From assembly GCF_900111825.1 (NCBI RefSeq), contig NZ_FOJM01000001.1, forward strand, positions 452,989-516,988: a stretch of DNA of 64,000 nucleotides, written 5' to 3'. The notes beneath the pieces are model-generated. The model saw only the letters and a program-made list of their open reading frames with translations. It ran no database searches and had not been told where the DNA came from. The stretch's first letter is position 1. Each line of letters starts with the position of its first letter. The DNA is from Pedobacter suwonensis (GTDB taxonomy: Bacteria; Bacteroidota; Bacteroidia; Sphingobacteriales; Sphingobacteriaceae). The translations under genes were made by a program, and so were the position numbers. Of this stretch, positions 41,687 to 50,174 are shown piece by piece.

Positions 41687-43069
41687 TTATCTATCGAGTT
41701 TCATAAATAGGTTATTCAGCGATTCGGTATACGTAGGATGAGCAAGAACGCAGTACCTGATCCTGTCATAAGTGATATCTCCTTCCATGGCCATCTGCAA
41801 AACAGACATGATTTCACCGCCTTCCGAAGCCAGAATAGCTGCTCCTAAAATCTTTTTCGTCTCCGGATCTACAACCGCTTTCATCAAGCCCAGTGTCTCG
41901 TTGGTTTCTATCCCGCGTGCCACCTGCGACATTGGAATCACCGCTATTTCGTAATTTAATTTCTTTTCTTTTGCTTCCTTTTCCGAAATGCCGATTCTAC
42001 CCAATTGCGGGTCGGTGAACATGCAATAAGGTACCGGGCGATCCTGAATAGAATATTTAGTCCCTTCAATCAGGTTACGGTAAACAATTGTGTAATCGTT
42101 ATAGGCAATATGCGTAAAGGCAGGCCCACCTTTTACGTCTCCTAATGCGTAAATTCCTTTAATATTGGTTTCCAGTTTTTCATTCACCATTACATGGCCT
42201 TTATCATCCAATTTAACACCACAATTTTCGAGTCCCAGATCAGCGGTTTGAGGTACGCGTCCGGCTGCAACGAGCAAATGACTTGCCGTTATATCCTTTT
42301 TAGTTTTACCGGAACGGACTGTTATATGAAGCTGTTTTTTATCCTGATCGATTTTTTCAACCTTTACATCCGTAATAATTTCGATCTTCTCATCAGTTAA
42401 AATCTCTGTTAACGCTGAAGAGATGTCTTCATCTTCTTTTGCCAGTATACCCGCTGACTTTTCCAGAATGGTAACTCTACTACCAAAACGGCTAAACATT
42501 TGCCCAAACTCCAAACCAATATAATTACCACCAATTACAACTAAATGCTCCGGAACCGTTTCCAAATCAAGGATTGTTGTTGAGGTAAGATAATCAATTT
42601 GATCCAATCCTGCTATATCGGGTATAGCTGTTTTTGCACCGGTATTGATAAAAATCCAATCTGCAGTTACCTTTTCTTCTCCGCCATCATTAAGGGTAAT
42701 GGTTAATTCCTGTTCTGCACTGAATTTTGCCGTTCCGAAAATAAGCTTGAGTCCATTTGTTTCAGTAATTCCTTTTTCTGATGAAGACCTGAATTGTTCT
42801 ACAATATCATTTTTTCGTTGGACAATCTTCTTAAAGTCTATTTTAACAGATCCAATATCAACGCCTAAAGCTGAAGCTTTTTTAGCCTGGTGTACAGCCT
42901 TTGCAGAGGCAATCATTGCTTTGGTCGGTGTACAGCCATCATTGATACAGGTACCGCCAACCAATCTTTTTTCAATAAGAGCTGTTCTTTTACCGGCTTC
43001 GGCTAGTTTTTTAGCCAATGGTACACCGGCTTGCCCCGCCCCAATAATTATTGCGTCGTAATGTTTCAT
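41687..43069 (-). CDS. pyridine nucleotide-disulfide oxidoreductase (FAD), possible ergothioneine-disulfide reductase
   Basis: 460 residues, the size of glutathione/mercuric reductase-type flavoenzymes. FAD motif IIIGAGQAG (8-16), redox pair C41 and C46 in GGTCINDGCTPTK, NAD(P) motif VIGGNYIGLEFG, second FAD motif GIYALGDVKGG, and a C-terminal dimer domain with the His-Glu dyad HPTYTE (H444, E449). No MerA-type vicinal Cys pair at the end. It is annotated in relatives as mercuric-reductase-like. It is the first gene of the operon and is coupled to egtV by a one-base gap. A dedicated reductant for oxidised ergothioneine is my inference; mycothiol or other low-molecular-weight disulfides are alternatives. 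Confidence 0.92.
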   Translation of the reverse strand: MKHYDAIIIGAGQAGVPLAKKLAEAGKRTALIEKRLVGGTCINDGCTPTKAMIASAKAVHQAKKASALGVDIGSVKIDFKKIVQRKNDIVEQFRSSSEKGITETNGLKLIFGTAKFSAEQELTITLNDGGEEKVTADWIFINTGAKTAIPDIAGLDQIDYLTSTTILDLETVPEHLVVIGGNYIGLEFGQMFSRFGSRVTILEKSAGILAKEDEDISSALTEILTDEKIEIITDVKVEKIDQDKKQLHITVRSGKTKKDITASHLLVAAGRVPQTADLGLENCGVKLDDKGHVMVNEKLETNIKGIYALGDVKGGPAFTHIAYNDYTIVYRNLIEGTKYSIQDRPVPYCMFTDPQLGRIGISEKEAKEKKLNYEIAVIPMSQVARGIETNETLGLMKAVVDPETKKILGAAILASEGGEIMSVLQMAMEGDITYDRIRYCVLAHPTYTESLNNLFMKLDR

Positions 43070-43244
43070 TGATGGAATTTGTTTTGTCGTAATAATAAAC
43101 TACATAAACCAATCAATGTTTGCTAATTAATGATTTATTGTTGATTAACTATTGTAGATTATTTAAAAAAGTTACAAACTATCTTCGAAAATTAGCGTTA
43201 AATGAGGTAGGTAATTAAATTGACAAACGTAAAATCCCTAACTC

Positions 43245-43379
43245 ATGCAAACGCAAACAGCAGAAAATACAAACCTTACCGTTTTTATTCAGGATGATAC
43301 TTCTATTGAAGATAAAAGAGAAATTTTATTGAATGGTTTATTGGAAGATCTGAATAGCCAGACGGAATCTTTTAATTAA
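43245..43379 (+). CDS. possible small protein, 44 aa
   Basis: An intact frame in a gene-free stretch divergent from the egt operon: MQTQTAENTNLTVFIQDD at the start and LLNGLLEDLNSQTESFN at the end. Codon use and the amphipathic middle helix look coding-like. No family recognised, no clear -7 element, no SD. It is too short for most gene finders. Confidence 0.35.
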   Translation: MQTQTAENTNLTVFIQDDTSIEDKREILLNGLLEDLNSQTESFN

Positions 43380-43752
43380 ATTAGAAATAGCAGCCTGTGC
43401 TGTATTCCTTAAAATAGTCTTTCATATTAATTATGGATTTATATCAAATATTGAAATAACACATTTATTTCAGTAATCCTGAAACAAATGTGATTATTTC
43501 AGGATTAATAAAGCAGTTTTATTTTTCAAAAGAGTATTTGGAAATATTGTTTTCGGCAAATTAATTAAATAATGAAAAATAAAATGAAAAGATCTTTAAT
43601 GATAGAATTGAGATTAAAATAACCATTAAAAAAGAAAAGGGCAAACAAATGAATGCTTACCCTTTTCAAATCTAAATTAACGCTCTCGCCACAAAGGTAT
43701 AAAATCTTTTCGAATCTGTATACAACAAATTTAATTACAGAAAGCCTTAAGA
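43380..43752. other. intergenic region with two hairpins
   Basis: AATCCTGAAA (43475-43484) pairs perfectly with TTTCAGGATT (43497-43506). A second stem, GAAAAGGG with CCCTTTTC (43634-43667), lies about 85 bases beyond the M1 aminopeptidase stop and may end that operon. No gene otherwise. Confidence 0.6.
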
Positions 43753-46314
43753 TTATTTCACGATCTGTTGTGCCCGCCGAAGGTTATCGGTTGCTTGCAA
43801 AATCTTATCTTTTAGATTTGGATTGTAAGCGGGATGAGATTTTAAGAAATCATTTACCACTTGGTTTGCTTCTTTACTGTTATAAGCAGAAAATGATGCT
43901 GCTAACCAGGATTGCGGAAAAAAGATGTCTCCTGTTTTCTGTATTTCGGCCAATAAATCCAAACTTTCTTTCAGGTAACGAATAGATGTTTTTTGCCTGA
44001 TGGGATGATGCAAATAGGATAAAGCGGTGGTTACCCAGGCTTCTTTCTGGCGGTTTTTTCTATCTTTTAAGCCATTAAAAAAAAGATCCCTTTCATTAAC
44101 ATCCAAAGATAATGCAGGCATTAAATACATTAGCCTGTTTTTTCTGTCTTCGTTTTTAGTACGTGCCAACTGTTCTTTTAAGATGGTGTTTGCCGTATCT
44201 GTTTTAAGCGCCAGCGTTAAAGCAAGTGCGCTATAATCATCTTCTAACAATTTAACGCCATCTGGCGCTGTTTGCTTCTGCCAGATAGCATACATTCTTT
44301 TTCCAGCCTCAGCACTTAAATAAATATTTTGATAAGCATTAAACAAAATCTTCTTATTGTTCGGCATTTGCTGTTGCTCCATTGCGCTCCATATGTTACC
44401 TTCCATACTTTCGTACATGGTATTCCGTACTTCACCATTAAGAAAAACCCAATAAATATTCGTAAGATATCCGGTGATCAACCTTAGGTTCATTTCATTT
44501 TTCTCAACCGCTAATCCCTGCAGTAATAAGCCTAACAGTTCGTTTGGTTTATTGTCTTTGCCCGAAAGCATATTTTCATAGGCGTTGATATAAGCCGAGG
44601 CCCGTTCTAAAGGATCTTTGATGTGAAAAAGATTTGCCATCATCTCTTTCTCAATCGGGAAAAGGCCATATCCCGCGCCATTTGCATTAAATAAAATATA
44701 TTGGGGTTTATGTAAACCTTTTGCCTCCACTAAATCTGTTTTAGCAGTTTTGGCATTTACCACAAGAATCTTATCACCAGTTGGGTAAACCAGCTTTACC
44801 GTAAAAGATTGCGGCCATACCCTCGGCTGTCCCATCTCAGTGTTTTGGCTCAGGCTAAAATGGCTTATTTTATCTTTCTCGTATTCAATATGATAACTAA
44901 AAACCGGTCTGCCAGGTTCATTTACCCAAACTTTATTCCAACTCAAGAGATCACTTTTACTGTGTTTGCTTAAAATGGCAATCAGATCGTTCCACGTAGC
45001 ATTGCCATAACTATATTTTTTCAAATACTCCCTTATTCCCTTTTGAAAATCGTCTTTACCCATCAATAATTCCAACTGGCGCATCATAATCGGGGCTTTA
45101 TGGTAAATGATATTTCCATACATGGATCCGGCTTCCTGTAAGTTATCCAGTTGCTGCCGAATGGGATTAGCCCCCAAAGTCCTGTCTACCCCATAAGCTG
45201 CAGGATAGTGATCCTGCAAAAACTTAAGGTCGAAGGTATTTTTTCCCATTAACTTTTCAGTAACCTTATCAGCCATAAAATTGGCAAAAACCTCTTTCAT
45301 CCATACATCATTAAACCATTTCATGGTAACCAGATCGCCAAACCACATATGCGCTGTTTCATGCGAAATAAGATTAGAACGCGAAATAAACTGATCTTTA
45401 GTCGCACCTTGATCTAAAAACAATGAAGATGCTTTATATTGCACCTCACCCGGATGCTCCATTCCTCCAAACTGAAAATCAGGAATGCTTACAAAGCCAA
45501 TTTTCTGAAAAGGATATTTAATTGCTGTCCAGTCTTCCAAAAAGTCAAGGGCATCACGGTGCGCAACGAAAACAGAATCTACACTAAATTTAATCTTTGT
45601 TGAATCGGTTTCACGGTGTAGAAATTCCATGTTGTGATTTTTCATTTTCCGATTGATGAGTGTGTATTTACCGGCTGTAAATGAAAACAAATAGGTGGGC
45701 AGTTTATCAGAACGATCAAAATGGTAAGTAATTGCTTTTTCCTGTACCACAGAATCTTTTTTGACCGCATTAGCCATTACTTTCCAATCTGTTGGAACGG
45801 TTAATGAGAGTAAAAAATCAGCCTTTAAATCGGGTTGATCGAAACAAGGAAAGACCGTCCTCGCATGATCAGGTACAAAAAGGGCGTACAAAAAATCTTT
45901 GTTTCTATTTAATGATTCATTGCCAGCTATGAATGCGGTTTCAATACGGTTGTTCCCAATCTTTAAATACTCCTTTTTAATTAAGATATGTTCTGCCTTA
46001 AAATCGATTGCGATGTTTTTTCCATTCACTGTTACCCGCTTGATATGATCTTCATTTGGCTTAAAGTCAACTTGCAGATGGAGTAACTTATTTAATTTAA
46101 AATCAATATTTTCAACTGCTTCAATTGAAGCTTTTTGTTCAGCTGGTATCGTAAAATGAAGCTTATAGCTAATGTTACTGATTGCAGCACTTCTGGCATT
46201 TGCCAATGCAAGCGATACCCCTGGTTCTACTATTACTGATTTTGGCTGTTGCTGCGCAAAACAGGTTGCAACCAGCAATGGTAAAGCACAAAAATATTTG
46301 ACTATTGTATTCAT
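43753..46314 (-). CDS. M1 family aminopeptidase, exported
   Basis: 853 residues from the ATG at 46314, which opens a signal peptide (MNTIVKYFCALPLLVATCFA); the longer frame upstream lies in the NRAMP gene. Zinc metallopeptidase motif HETAHMWFGDLV with the third ligand in WMKEVFANF (HExxH-x18-E). The exopeptidase loop reads FGGMEHPGE, a variant of GAMEN. A long C-terminal helical domain follows, as in PepN/ERAP. It removes N-terminal residues from peptides in the periplasm. Only 11 bases separate it from the NRAMP gene, so it is the last member of the oxoprolinase operon, an unusual partner. Confidence 0.93.
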   Translation of the reverse strand: MNTIVKYFCALPLLVATCFAQQQPKSVIVEPGVSLALANARSAAISNISYKLHFTIPAEQKASIEAVENIDFKLNKLLHLQVDFKPNEDHIKRVTVNGKNIAIDFKAEHILIKKEYLKIGNNRIETAFIAGNESLNRNKDFLYALFVPDHARTVFPCFDQPDLKADFLLSLTVPTDWKVMANAVKKDSVVQEKAITYHFDRSDKLPTYLFSFTAGKYTLINRKMKNHNMEFLHRETDSTKIKFSVDSVFVAHRDALDFLEDWTAIKYPFQKIGFVSIPDFQFGGMEHPGEVQYKASSLFLDQGATKDQFISRSNLISHETAHMWFGDLVTMKWFNDVWMKEVFANFMADKVTEKLMGKNTFDLKFLQDHYPAAYGVDRTLGANPIRQQLDNLQEAGSMYGNIIYHKAPIMMRQLELLMGKDDFQKGIREYLKKYSYGNATWNDLIAILSKHSKSDLLSWNKVWVNEPGRPVFSYHIEYEKDKISHFSLSQNTEMGQPRVWPQSFTVKLVYPTGDKILVVNAKTAKTDLVEAKGLHKPQYILFNANGAGYGLFPIEKEMMANLFHIKDPLERASAYINAYENMLSGKDNKPNELLGLLLQGLAVEKNEMNLRLITGYLTNIYWVFLNGEVRNTMYESMEGNIWSAMEQQQMPNNKKILFNAYQNIYLSAEAGKRMYAIWQKQTAPDGVKLLEDDYSALALTLALKTDTANTILKEQLARTKNEDRKNRLMYLMPALSLDVNERDLFFNGLKDRKNRQKEAWVTTALSYLHHPIRQKTSIRYLKESLDLLAEIQKTGDIFFPQSWLAASFSAYNSKEANQVVNDFLKSHPAYNPNLKDKILQATDNLRRAQQIVK

Positions 46315-46325
46315 TTTATAAAAAT

Positions 46326-47510
46326 TTATTCTCCATTTATCATTTGTATAATCGTACCATAACTCATCCAAACCATGGTTAATACCACGGCCAGACCAGC
46401 CAAAGTTAACCATAACGGCTGCTTGTAACTTGCAATAATCCTGGTTTTGTAAGCTGCAATAAGCGTAATTCCCAATGCGATGGGTAAAATAAAGCCATTT
46501 ATGGCTCCTACGGTAAGCAGCGTTTTAACCGGTTTTCCAACAAGGAGAAAAATAATGCAGGAGATGGATATGAAGATGGTGATAATTTCCCTGTTAAACT
46601 TTAATATCAGCGGGTGAAAACTCTTGATAAAAGAAATGGAGGTATAGGCAGACCCTACCACAGAGGAAATCCCCGCAGCCCAGATAACCACACCAAAAAT
46701 TTTATATCCTATCTGGCCACTGGCCAGTTTGAAAACTGAAGCGGCCGGATTGGCCGGATCAAGCGTAAAACCTTTGCTTACTACGCCCAAAGCGGCAATA
46801 AACAATAACAAGCGCATAATTGAGGCGATGCCGATGGCACTTAACGCTCCTTTATTTACAGCATCCAAATTTTCAATACCGGTTTGCCTGGCATCAAGTA
46901 GACGGTGAGCGCCCGAAAAAGTAATGTAGCCGCCAACAGTTCCACCAACGATGGTTAATACAGCAGCAAAACTAAACTGTGTAGGGTTTACAGCCCTTAA
47001 TGCAGCTTCTGCCAATGGTGGTGAGCTGGTGTAAGCTATAATCAAAGCCAGTATAATTTTAATCAGTCCCATGGTTTTGGCAAAAACATCCATCGCTTTA
47101 CCAGCTTCCTTGTAAATAAAGATTCCTATGGCCATAATTGCACTAATGACAGCGCCCTGCCCTACACTAATGCCGAATAGCACATTTAGTCCTAAGCCAG
47201 CGCCGGCAATATTGCCAATGTTAAAGGCCAAACCGCCTAAAAAAACCAGGAAAGAAATAAAATAGCCTAAACCCGGAAATACCTTGTTGGCGATATCCTG
47301 TGCGGGTTTATCGGCTACGGCAATAATCCGCCAAATGTTTAATTGTGCAATAGCATCTAAAATAATGGATAGCAGGATAACAAAGGCAAAACTTGCACCC
47401 AACTGCTGGGTAAAAACGGCGGTTTGTGTTAGAAATCCGGGGCCTATGGCAGATGAAGCCATTAAAAAAGCGGCACCTAAAAGTACACTCCAATTGTATC
47501 TTGGCTTCAT
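46326..47510 (-). CDS. NRAMP-fold transporter, YcsG-like
   Basis: 394 residues with about eleven hydrophobic helices. It is related to the NRAMP divalent-metal family, but the helix-1 metal motif DPGN is absent: the site reads SSAIGPGFLTQT. This matches YcsG-type proteins encoded beside pxpA (ycsF) in Bacillus. The loss of the Asp/Asn ligands argues against Mn2+/Fe2+ transport. Its place between pxpA (four-base overlap) and an aminopeptidase suggests import of 5-oxoproline, a related amino acid or a peptide. That substrate is inferred from context only. Confidence 0.88.
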   Translation of the reverse strand: MKPRYNWSVLLGAAFLMASSAIGPGFLTQTAVFTQQLGASFAFVILLSIILDAIAQLNIWRIIAVADKPAQDIANKVFPGLGYFISFLVFLGGLAFNIGNIAGAGLGLNVLFGISVGQGAVISAIMAIGIFIYKEAGKAMDVFAKTMGLIKIILALIIAYTSSPPLAEAALRAVNPTQFSFAAVLTIVGGTVGGYITFSGAHRLLDARQTGIENLDAVNKGALSAIGIASIMRLLLFIAALGVVSKGFTLDPANPAASVFKLASGQIGYKIFGVVIWAAGISSVVGSAYTSISFIKSFHPLILKFNREIITIFISISCIIFLLVGKPVKTLLTVGAINGFILPIALGITLIAAYKTRIIASYKQPLWLTLAGLAVVLTMVWMSYGTIIQMINGE

Positions 47511-48268
47511 ATTAGTGGCGCTTTAATCATAATTCCTTCTTTTTTTAGCATTCCGACTATCAAGCTGGCAAACGCTACCGCATGTTCACCATCGCCATGC
47601 AAACAAACCGTTTCTGCCTTAACGGTAATCAGGTTTCCATTTACACTACTTACTTGCTGTTTTAAAGCAAATCCTAACACCTGTTTAACAGCATCTTCAT
47701 CATTGGTAATTAAAGCATGATCTGCACCGCGCGGGGTAAGTAAACCATTGTCCTGATAGCTACGATCAGCAAAAACCTCTGATGCGGTTGCAATCCCAAC
47801 TTTTTCCGCTTCTTCAACCATCTTGCTTCCTGCTAAGGCATATAGCATTAAACCCGGGTCGAAATCCAAGATGGCCTGTACAATTGCTTTTGCCAAAGCA
47901 GTATCCTTTGCGGCCATGTTATATAATGCCCCATGTACTTTAACATGATGCAATTTACTGCCTGCAGCTTTTACAAAACCAGCCAATGCACCCATTTGGT
48001 ATAAAGTAAGCTGATAGACCTCATCTGGCGTAATTTTCATTTCTCTGCGACCAAAACCCTGCAAATCCGGCAAACCAGGATGCGCACCTATGGCTACCCC
48101 GTTTTTTATGGCTAAACTTACGGTTTGCTGCATTACCGCCGGATCGCCTGCATGGAAACCGCAGGCTATATTTGCAGATGAAATATATTCCATCAGCTTT
48201 TCATCATTTGGCATGACATAACTTCCAAATGCTTCCCCCATATCACAATTAAGATCAATCGTTTTCAT
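47507..48268 (-). CDS. pxpA: 5-oxoprolinase subunit A (LamB/YcsF family)
   Basis: 253 residues, opening with the family signature MKTIDLNCDMGEAFG and continuing ANIACGFHAGDP, GAHPGLPDLQGFGRREM in pieces, and VKVHGALYNMA. With PxpB and PxpC it cleaves 5-oxoproline to glutamate using ATP, clearing a spontaneous breakdown product of glutamine and of gamma-glutamyl peptides. All three subunits are present. It overlaps pxpC and the NRAMP gene by four bases each, so the operon is translationally coupled. Confidence 0.97.
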   Translation of the reverse strand: MKTIDLNCDMGEAFGSYVMPNDEKLMEYISSANIACGFHAGDPAVMQQTVSLAIKNGVAIGAHPGLPDLQGFGRREMKITPDEVYQLTLYQMGALAGFVKAAGSKLHHVKVHGALYNMAAKDTALAKAIVQAILDFDPGLMLYALAGSKMVEEAEKVGIATASEVFADRSYQDNGLLTPRGADHALITNDEDAVKQVLGFALKQQVSSVNGNLITVKAETVCLHGDGEHAVAFASLIVGMLKKEGIMIKAPLI

Positions 48269-49263
48269 ATTTGAGTATATTTAAGGTTTATGACCTTGGT
48301 AATCAATAACAAATCATGCTCACGTTCAAGGTAAAGTTCTTCTGCTTCATCTCTTGAAATTTCAGCAAACTCAATGGTATCACCCGGCTTAAGCTGTGCA
48401 CATAAAGGCAAATCGACCGCTGCAACCTGCGCAATGCGCGGATAACCACCTGTTGTCTGGCAATCGGCCATAAGCATAACCAGATCGCCACTTCCGGTTA
48501 CCTGGATAGTCCCCGGAGTTACTGCCGTACTGAGCAATTCTTTCGTAACTTTCCTTACCAATGGCTTTCCGGTTAACTGGTAGCCCATACGGTTACTTCT
48601 TAAGTTTACAGTATAAGCGTTCGTTAAAAATGAAAGAATAGATGTTGCATCGAACCAACAGATTTCATTGGCCAGCACAACCCTGATTTCTCGCTTTTTC
48701 ACAGGTAGTAAACTATTGCGCGAAATGCACCAATTCGGATATATTAACGATCTTTCAACCAATTGCTTTAAAATTTTATTGGATATTTCGTTCAGGTTAG
48801 GTCCGCCGACCAAAACATCTGCTTTTTGCAATGCCCTTCCTTTATAACCTCCAAAACCTGCCGTAAGATACGTGCTTTTGCTTTCCATTACATCAGGCAC
48901 ATTCCATCCACCGGCAACAGCCAGATAAGTACGTGCCCCAATTGGATTACTGATCAATTTGATTACCGAGCCTGCTGAAAAAAACAATGGCTTTTCTGCT
49001 GGCATTAATTCACCTTGATAAACTAAAAATGCACCATCGCCGGAGTAAGAAATGAGAATGGACGTTTCAGCTTTAAATGATGCATCAGCATAGGTAAACT
49101 CAATGGTAGCACAATGATCATCATTGCCAACAGCTTTGTTGGCTAAACGATGTGCCAGCTCATCCATGGCACCAGAAACAGGTACAGCCTGCGAAAGATA
49201 CCGGTACCTCCCCATGTCCTGAACGGTACTTAGCAGGCCGGGTTTAATGATAGTGATTTTCAT
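48265..49263 (-). CDS. pxpC: 5-oxoprolinase subunit C (KipA / biotin-dependent carboxyltransferase family)
   Basis: 332 residues, usual length. Family features: IIKPGLLSTVQDMGRYRYLSQAVPVSGAMD in pieces at the N-terminus, YLAVAGGW, NRMGYQLTG, TPGTIQVTGSGDLVMLMADCQTTGGYPRIAQV in pieces near the C-terminus. It forms the heteromeric kinase/lactamase part of PxpABC together with PxpB. It overlaps pxpB by 20 bases. In Bacillus the homologue KipA antagonises the kinase inhibitor KipI; the enzymatic role is the better-supported one. Confidence 0.96.
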   Translation of the reverse strand: MKITIIKPGLLSTVQDMGRYRYLSQAVPVSGAMDELAHRLANKAVGNDDHCATIEFTYADASFKAETSILISYSGDGAFLVYQGELMPAEKPLFFSAGSVIKLISNPIGARTYLAVAGGWNVPDVMESKSTYLTAGFGGYKGRALQKADVLVGGPNLNEISNKILKQLVERSLIYPNWCISRNSLLPVKKREIRVVLANEICWFDATSILSFLTNAYTVNLRSNRMGYQLTGKPLVRKVTKELLSTAVTPGTIQVTGSGDLVMLMADCQTTGGYPRIAQVAAVDLPLCAQLKPGDTIEFAEISRDEAEELYLEREHDLLLITKVINLKYTQI

Positions 49264-50005
49264 ATTCTTGTTTCAACATCGCATTAAACTCTTCCTGATC
49301 AACAGCTTTAAAACTCACGCGATCTCCACTCTTTAAAAGAGATGGCTGTTTACGGTTTACATCAAACATCTTTAAGGGTGTTTGGCCGATAATCTGCCAT
49401 CCGCCGGGGGTTTCCATAGGATATATACCAGTTTGATTACCTGCGATACCAACAGATCCCGCTGGAATTTTAGCAGCAGGCAACTCTTTTCTCGGTGTTG
49501 ACAATCTGTTATCCATCCCCCCCATATAAGCAAAACCCGGCACAAAGCCGATCATAAAGACAGTATATTGGCCAGCGGTGTGAATGTCGATCACCTCGGT
49601 TTCAGTAAGGTTATTGGTTTTGGCTACAGTTAATAGATCCTGCCCAAAATTACCTCCATAACATACCGGAATAACCAGGTGATGGGCTATTACATTTGAT
49701 TTTTCTATTATTATCGCAGCAATTTTATTTAGATGTTCAGATACCTTTTCGAAACAATTCTCGCCGGGAAGATCGGATAATTTTACTGTTAATGGATCAT
49801 AAAAAACAGTTAAGGTAGTATAAGCCGGAACAGTGGTAATCAGACCAGAAAAAGGATTTTCTAAGAGTAACTGGTTAAAACCGGTAATCAGATCCAGCAA
49901 ATCATTATCGATTGATGTCCCAAATGTTACGGTTAGCGATTTTTCGCTCAATCCATAAATTTTCAGGGGAATGTTTGTCCCAGAATATCTTTCCTCCTTA
50001 ATCAT
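49244..50005 (-). CDS. pxpB: 5-oxoprolinase subunit B (KipI family)
   Basis: 253 residues, slightly longer than the Bacillus protein because of an N-terminal extension (MIKEERYSGTNIPLKIYGL). Conserved parts: VIPVCYGGNFGQDL, FMIGFVPGFAYMGG and GSVGIAGNQTGIYPMETPGGWQIIG in pieces. It is the first gene of pxpB-pxpC-pxpA-NRAMP-aminopeptidase. The promoter must lie within 50006-50170; no consensus -7 element is obvious (TCCGTTTTG directly before the ATG is the nearest). Confidence 0.96.
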   Translation of the reverse strand: MIKEERYSGTNIPLKIYGLSEKSLTVTFGTSIDNDLLDLITGFNQLLLENPFSGLITTVPAYTTLTVFYDPLTVKLSDLPGENCFEKVSEHLNKIAAIIIEKSNVIAHHLVIPVCYGGNFGQDLLTVAKTNNLTETEVIDIHTAGQYTVFMIGFVPGFAYMGGMDNRLSTPRKELPAAKIPAGSVGIAGNQTGIYPMETPGGWQIIGQTPLKMFDVNRKQPSLLKSGDRVSFKAVDQEEFNAMLKQEYENHYH

Positions 50006-50174
50006 GCAAAACGGAAAGATCTATTCATTAATCATCTTCATCATACCGGTAAAATAATTAAACTACCGCTATAAAAATGGCTATATATTATCAAAATCAC
50101 AAGAATTTCGGCAATGAGATCGCTAAAAATTGGCTGTTTGCAAAAAAAAATAATGGATAAAGCCTAATATTAGC

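Noticed and set aside
42645-43061. 138-codon plus-strand ORF opposite the disulfide reductase gene
   Set aside because: Antisense shadow of a well-conserved flavoenzyme N-terminus; no recognisable domain.
41687-43069. Mercuric reductase
   Set aside because: The redox-active CxxxxC is shared by many flavin reductases. The vicinal C-terminal cysteines needed for Hg(II) and any mer genes are absent.
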